Positions 28,653-31,856 of a stretch of 31,856 bases of DNA are shown here, piece by piece. The DNA is from a virus. Position 1 is the stretch's first letter, and each line of letters opens with the position of its first letter. The notes beneath the pieces are model-generated. The model was not told where the DNA came from. It did no database searches and saw nothing but the letters and a program-made list of their open reading frames with translations. The position numbers were made by a program, and so were the translations under genes. The stretch spans positions 1-31,856 of IMG/VR virus record IMGVR_UViG_3300006919_000237; one strand, 5' to 3'.

Positions 28653-28659
28653 ATAAATA
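28652..28659 (+). promoter_or_regulatory. T4-late-type promoter for the lipoprotein gene
   Basis: TATAAATA starting on the last T of the gp32 terminator; predicted start 28665 gives a leader of about 48 bases for the ATG at 28713. Confidence 0.6.
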
Positions 28660-28712
28660 TAAATTGGAGTTCGTGTTAAACGAGCAAAATTAATCAAAAA
28701 AGGTATACAAAA

Positions 28713-28982
28713 ATGATTAAAACAATAACAATGTTATTTGCTTTAGCTTTTATTGCTACTGGTTGTGCTACAGTTGGTGCCGTTATTGACGGTGGTAAAG
28801 ACTTAGCTACTTCAACTGTTGATACAGTTGTTACAACCGCTGGTAATGTTTCCGCTTCTGCACTTAGAGATGTTTCTAATGTTACTAAAACAGTAGCAGA
28901 TGCAGCTGAAGGTGTAGTTGATACAGTAGTTACAGAAGTCGATAAACAGACTGATGAATTACAAACTGGAAAACCAGAGTAA
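28713..28982 (+). CDS. Small lipoprotein, 89 aa
   Basis: Signal peptide with lipobox: hydrophobic M-L-F-A-L-A-F-I-A-T-G-C, the Cys being lipidated after cleavage (F-I-A-T-G|C). The mature part is Val/Thr/Ala/Asp-rich and helix-prone in a repeating pattern (V-D-T-V-V-T-T-A, V-T-K-T-V-A-D-A-A, V-V-D-T-V-V-T-E-V-D). It is a single gene between terminators with its own late promoter, so it is expressed independently. Phage lipoproteins of this size often block superinfection or help lysis; which applies here is unknown. Confidence 0.8.
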   Translation: MIKTITMLFALAFIATGCATVGAVIDGGKDLATSTVDTVVTTAGNVSASALRDVSNVTKTVADAAEGVVDTVVTEVDKQTDELQTGKPE

Positions 28983-29001
28983 ATAACACCAGAATAATAT
29001 T

Positions 29002-29029
29002 AAGGGTCGTTTATACGGCCCTTTTTTTT
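29002..29029 (+). terminator. Rho-independent terminator after the lipoprotein gene
   Basis: AAGGGTCG (29002-29009) pairs with CGGCCCTT (29016-29023), with one T-G pair, around TTTATA, within a run of eight T. Confidence 0.9.
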
Positions 29030-29042
29030 GGCTTGTAACTCG

Positions 29043-29050
29043 TATAAATA
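29043..29050 (+). promoter_or_regulatory. T4-late-type promoter, leaderless, for the tail/baseplate operon
   Basis: TATAAATA, five bases, then the ATG at 29056: with T4-late spacing, transcription starts at the A of the start codon. Confidence 0.8.
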
Positions 29051-29055
29051 GTCGT

Positions 29056-29628
29056 ATGGCAAATCCTTTTGAACAAATAAGAGCAAATTCTAACGACCAA
29101 ACTAAATCTATGGATTGGTATATGAAACAAGTTAGAAAAATTAGAGGTGACTTTCAATCACAGGGACAAGTCTATAATTCTGATATAGGTAAAACAACAA
29201 ATAAATTAGAAATAGGACATATGTATATGTTTTTATATGACCCAATATACAAGGAAACTCTACCATATTACGATACGTTTCCTTTATGTTTGCCTTTTGA
29301 GGAAACTAATAATGGGTTTTATGGGCTTAACTTACACTACCTACCTTATTTAATGAGAGCAAAATTATTAGGTAGTTTATTAGAGACAGCAGATTCACCC
29401 ACAATAGGGCCTAAAACAAAGATGCAATATAACTGGTCATTACTTAGCCAGGCATCTAAAAGTCCAATGGTAAAACCGTGTGTTAAGCGTTATGTAAAAC
29501 AGCGTATAGGTTCCAAACTTTTAAAAGTAAATCCAGAAGATTGGAAGGCAGCTATATTTTTACCGGTAGAGCAATTTAATAAAGCAACAAAGAATAAAGT
29601 TTACAGCGACTCTAGGAGAATGGCGTAA
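29056..29628 (+). CDS. T4-like phage structural protein, 190 aa (role unassigned)
   Basis: The core Y-M-F-L-Y-D-P-I-Y-K-E-T-L-P-Y-Y-D-T-F-P, then G-F-Y-G-L-N-L-H-Y-L-P, then R-A-K-L-L, is strongly conserved in marine T4-like phages, in my recollection, among tail/baseplate genes. It is first in a tight operon with the tube-like protein, gp26 and a probable hub gene, so a baseplate or tail role is likely. The C-terminal half is basic (V-K-P-C-V-K-R-Y-V-K-Q-R). It starts leaderless. The T4 equivalent is not clear to me. Confidence 0.72.
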   Translation: MANPFEQIRANSNDQTKSMDWYMKQVRKIRGDFQSQGQVYNSDIGKTTNKLEIGHMYMFLYDPIYKETLPYYDTFPLCLPFEETNNGFYGLNLHYLPYLMRAKLLGSLLETADSPTIGPKTKMQYNWSLLSQASKSPMVKPCVKRYVKQRIGSKLLKVNPEDWKAAIFLPVEQFNKATKNKVYSDSRRMA

Positions 29629-30248
29629 TGTCAAAACGAACACAATTTACACTTAATAATTTTATTTCAAAAATACGTAGGCAGGACTTATCACGTGCAA
29701 GTAGATTTGAATGTATTTTAACAGCCCCAGCAGGCATAAGTATCTCAGGCAGTAGAACAATATCCTTACTATGTGAGGAAGCCTTAATACCTGGGTTACA
29801 AACAACCTATGCACCTGTTAGATTTGGTAACTGGCTAGAACCTAGAGTATCAGGTGTTGAATACTTTATTGATAACGCCACTTTAACATTTTATTTAGAT
29901 AACGAACAGGACGTAAGAACATACTTAGAGGATTGGATGTTCAAAACACAAGCTGACCCAATATCAAAAGAAGTAGGTTTTTATAATGATTATGTAGGGG
30001 AAATTATTATACACGCTTTAGATAGAACAGATAGAATTACAGGTAGTTGGAAACTTGTAGAAGCCTTTCCACGTATTATTAACTTAACGCCTTTAGCTAT
30101 GGCTAATGATACACCGAATAGAGTAAGTGTAATATTTTCATATAAATATTGGGAACGATATGATGGAAGACCAACACCAACTCCACCTGAAAAACAAGAA
30201 CAAACAACTACAACTGAAACACAAGAACAAACAACTACACCCGATTAA
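29628..30248 (+). CDS. Tail-tube-fold protein (gp19/gp54 family), 206 aa
   Basis: N-terminal F-I-S-K-I-R-R-Q-D-L-S-R-A-S-R-F, I-S-L-L-C-E-E-A-L-I-P-G, then strand-rich core (V-E-Y-F-I-D-N-A-T-L-T-F-Y-L-D), V-G-E-I-I-I-H-A-L-D-R-T and S-V-I-F-S-Y-K-Y-W-E-R. This is the order of T4-type tail tube proteins (gp19) and the tube initiator gp54. At 206 residues it lies between T4 gp19 (163) and gp54 (320). The last 25 residues are a Thr/Gln/Glu-rich low-complexity tail with a repeat (Q-E-Q-T-T-T). ATG overlaps the previous stop. The exact role, tube or initiator, is unsure. Confidence 0.78.
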   Translation: MSKRTQFTLNNFISKIRRQDLSRASRFECILTAPAGISISGSRTISLLCEEALIPGLQTTYAPVRFGNWLEPRVSGVEYFIDNATLTFYLDNEQDVRTYLEDWMFKTQADPISKEVGFYNDYVGEIIIHALDRTDRITGSWKLVEAFPRIINLTPLAMANDTPNRVSVIFSYKYWERYDGRPTPTPPEKQEQTTTTETQEQTTTPD

Positions 30249-30266
30249 TTATTGAGGAGATAAATT

Positions 30267-30968
30267 ATGGCATTACCCCAGGTAGACTTACCTTTAAGTG
30301 AGATTAAAGTTCATTCATTAAATAAGAAATTTGATTTCAGACCTTTTAGAGTAAAGGAAGAAAAAATACTTGTTATGGCAAGTGAATCTAACGACATTGC
30401 AGACATGATGAAAGCAACGCAACAGATTGTTACTAATTGTTCAATGGGCAAAGTAGATGGCAGTAAGTTGCCAATGTTTGCTTTACAAAAATTGTTTTTA
30501 GATTTAAGAGCAATTTCAATTTCAAACAATGTAGATTTATCTTTACGTTGTGGAGAATGTAATGAGGAATATAAACATAATGTATTGTTAGATGAAATTG
30601 ATATTACTTATGATGATGAACATAAGAATCCAATTAAGTTAAGTGATAGCTTAGCAATTGAAATGAAATATCCAGATGCTATACAATTACAGGAAATGTT
30701 GAATGGTGAAACAATGGACAAGGTATTTAATACAACTGTTGAATGTATTGAAAAAATCTATAATGGTGACGAAATTATAGAAGCAAAAACAATAGCACAA
30801 GAAGAAATGTTAGAGTGGCTTGAAAATTTAACAATGGAACAGTTTGATAAAATAAAAGATTTCTTTGCTACTATGCCTACATTAGAACACGTAATAGAAT
30901 TTAAATGTGTTAAATGTGAAAAAGAAAATTACTTAGGAATGAATGGGTATTTAAATTTTTTCGTATAG
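30267..30968 (+). CDS. 26: gp26-like baseplate hub protein, 233 aa
   Basis: Matches the T4 baseplate gp26 type: L-N-K-K-F-D-F-R-P-F-R-V-K-E-E-K-I-L near the N-terminus, L-P-M-F-A-L-Q-K-L-F-L-D-L-R-A-I-S-I, then a zinc-ribbon-like pair: C-G-E-C-N in S-L-R-C-G-E-C-N and, at the C-terminus, F-K-C-V-K-C-E. It is the usual T4 length plus about 25. GAGGAG upstream of the ATG. The last codons lie on a slippery run (TTTTTTC), after which the -1 frame is open for 60 further codons, suggesting a frameshifted, longer form. Confidence 0.85.
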   Translation: MALPQVDLPLSEIKVHSLNKKFDFRPFRVKEEKILVMASESNDIADMMKATQQIVTNCSMGKVDGSKLPMFALQKLFLDLRAISISNNVDLSLRCGECNEEYKHNVLLDEIDITYDDEHKNPIKLSDSLAIEMKYPDAIQLQEMLNGETMDKVFNTTVECIEKIYNGDEIIEAKTIAQEEMLEWLENLTMEQFDKIKDFFATMPTLEHVIEFKCVKCEKENYLGMNGYLNFFV

Positions 30969-31144
30969 CCCTTTCGCATGAGACATTAGAAAACTTTTTT
31001 AAAACTAACTTTTTGTTAATGCAAGAACATAAATATAGTATAACAGAAATAGAAAGTTGGATGCCGTGGGAAAGGGAAGTATACATAGCTTTATTATTAG
31101 ATAACATACAAAAGAAAATAGAGAGGAAGAAAAAGAATAAATAA
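30956..31144 (+). CDS. -1 frameshift extension of gp26 (gp51 or tail-chaperone-like)
   Basis: In the -1 frame relative to gp26, the sequence is open from 30920 to the TAA at 31142-31144. The first usable starts (TTG 31013, ATG 31019) lie well inside and lack a ribosome binding site, yet the part before them reads as protein (R-I-A-L-S-H-E-T-L-E-N-F-F-K-T-N). The slippery heptamer T-TTT-TTC (30956-30962), in the right phase, would join the gp26 end to it. The product ends E-S-W-M-P-W-E-R-E-V-Y-I-A-L-L and a basic helix, like the extension of many tail assembly chaperones. The final TAA overlaps the next ATG. Confidence 0.65.
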   Translation, partial: FFRIALSHETLENFFKTNFLLMQEHKYSITEIESWMPWEREVYIALLLDNIQKKIERKKKNK

Positions 31145-31856
31145 TGGCTAAAGTCAAGGACAATAAAGATAAGCCTTCATACGGTTTCACAGGAGCCGTA
31201 AAAGAAAAGCTACTTGGGATAGACCCTGCAACAGTTGGGTTCTCTCAAATCATGTCTGAAACTTTTAATCCAGCAACTATGTTTGGCTCAGAATCTTTCT
31301 TAGCAAAAGCTTTTGCAACTGAAGGACAACGAGAAAGAAGAGCGGGTGTAGAAAAAGGTAAACCCATAGGCTTCACATCTGAGGTAATAGAAAAACAAAC
31401 TCAAGAACAACAAAAAATAACCGAAGAACAAACCAAAGAAATTAAAGAAACTATTAAGGAAACAGTAACCAAAACTCAAACTAAGAAAGAGGACCCTAGA
31501 GAAAAATTAAAAGACCCTGAATTAGAAAACCAAACTGATAGAGTTATTGCTAAATTAGATGAAGTAAAGGCAGCAGTAGTTGCATTCTCTGGTGGCGGTG
31601 GTATGGGTGGTATGGGTATGCCACTTGCTCCTGGACTCCCGGGCAGTAAAGATAAAACGACTAAGCCAGGGGGCAAAACAGGAATTTTTAGAAACACCAT
31701 TAGGAGTATAGGTGCTGGTTTAGGACTTAACAAGATAAAAAATAAATTTTTTCCTAGTGTTAAAGACACCCTACCTAAAGGAACAAAATTAAATTCGGCA
31801 GGAAGATTAATAGACGAAAAAACAGGCAAATTTGTTAAAGAGCCAGATGAGTTAAA
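31144..31856 (+). CDS. Tail/baseplate hub or tape-measure-like protein, 3' end cut by window
   Basis: Open from the ATG at 31144 to the window edge (at least 237 codons). Starts M-A-K-V-K-D-N-K-D-K, then a globular part (F-S-Q-I-M-S-E-T-F-N-P-A-T-M-F-G), a long Gln/Glu/Lys/Thr-rich predicted coiled coil (about residues 80-135), a Gly/Met turn (G-G-G-G-M-G-G-M-G-M-P) and a basic region. A large structural gene directly after a frameshifting chaperone-like gene is the usual place of a tape measure or hub protein. That is inference from order. The ATG overlaps the preceding stop. Confidence 0.65.
   Translation, partial: MAKVKDNKDKPSYGFTGAVKEKLLGIDPATVGFSQIMSETFNPATMFGSESFLAKAFATEGQRERRAGVEKGKPIGFTSEVIEKQTQEQQKITEEQTKEIKETIKETVTKTQTKKEDPREKLKDPELENQTDRVIAKLDEVKAAVVAFSGGGGMGGMGMPLAPGLPGSKDKTTKPGGKTGIFRNTIRSIGAGLGLNKIKNKFFPSVKDTLPKGTKLNSAGRLIDEKTGKFVKEPDEL

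Noticed and set aside
30141-30148. TATAAATA inside the tail-tube-like gene
   Set aside because: It encodes the conserved Y-K-Y-W region, is in the middle of an overlapping operon, and the next gene starts about 120 bases downstream with a normal ribosome binding site.
1-31856. tRNA, tmRNA, CRISPR array, insertion sequence or attachment site
   Set aside because: Gaps between genes are short and I saw no cloverleaf-like segments, regular spaced repeats or transposase motifs. A covariance-model scan would be needed to be certain.

Overview
The window is part of the genome of a T4-like myovirus, most like those infecting AT-rich streamlined marine bacteria (SAR11 or OM43-type hosts; the host is inferred, not shown). 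The T4 markers are gp33 (late transcription coactivator), gp59 (helicase loader), a cysteine-free gp32 of the marine type, a gp19/gp54-fold tail tube protein and gp26. The genome is AT-rich, genes are packed with ATGA/TAATG overlaps, and two promoter classes recur: host sigma70-like (CTTGACW-N16/17-TATAAT) and T4-late-like (TATAAATA). I saw no rRNA, tRNA, CRISPR array or insertion sequence.

Layout. (1) 1-3250, plus strand: small early-type genes, among them a glycine-zipper envelope protein, a tiny basic protein, a SprT-like metallopeptidase and a winged-helix protein followed by a strong terminator. (2) 3247-11068, minus strand: one long operon behind a late promoter. It encodes two short membrane/coiled-coil proteins, CsgF, CsgG, a curlin-like amyloid protein, a FecR-domain protein, a hidden 46-residue membrane protein, a second curlin-like protein, a CHASE2-class III adenylate cyclase, a small unknown, a PD-(D/E)XK nuclease-like protein and two further small ORFs. 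(3) 11218-23472, both strands: a glycan/small-molecule modification cassette with methyltransferase, twitch-type radical SAM, two NAD-dependent sugar enzymes (epimerase and UDP-glucose dehydrogenase-like), two related glycosyltransferase-like proteins, two SGNH hydrolases, a 2OG-Fe(II) oxygenase, an amidinotransferase, a shortened DegT aminotransferase and a NodU/TobZ carbamoyltransferase. (4) 23459-28982: small genes, an MGME1/RecB-like exonuclease, a second epimerase, gp33, a SPASM-like small protein plus radical SAM enzyme, gp59, gp32 and a small lipoprotein. (5) 29056 to the edge: tail/baseplate genes, including a probable -1 frameshift at the end of gp26 and a following gene cut by the window.

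How it may work together. The minus-strand operon holds a curli-type secretion pore (CsgG) with its plug (CsgF), two secreted beta-solenoid-like substrates and a FecR/CHASE2-cyclase pair, so the phage could build surface amyloid or an outer-membrane pore late in infection and produce cAMP in response to an extracytoplasmic signal. The cassette next to it has the enzyme set expected for an aminated, amidinated and carbamoylated sugar (as in aminocyclitol pathways), possibly used to alter the host surface or the virion. Both functions are inference.

Six genes have start codons falling on or within a base or so of the predicted transcription start, suggesting that leaderless mRNAs are common in this phage. 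The gp32 leader appears to have a T4-like autoregulatory layout: a hairpin able to form a pseudoknot, tandem unstructured repeats, then the ribosome binding site.
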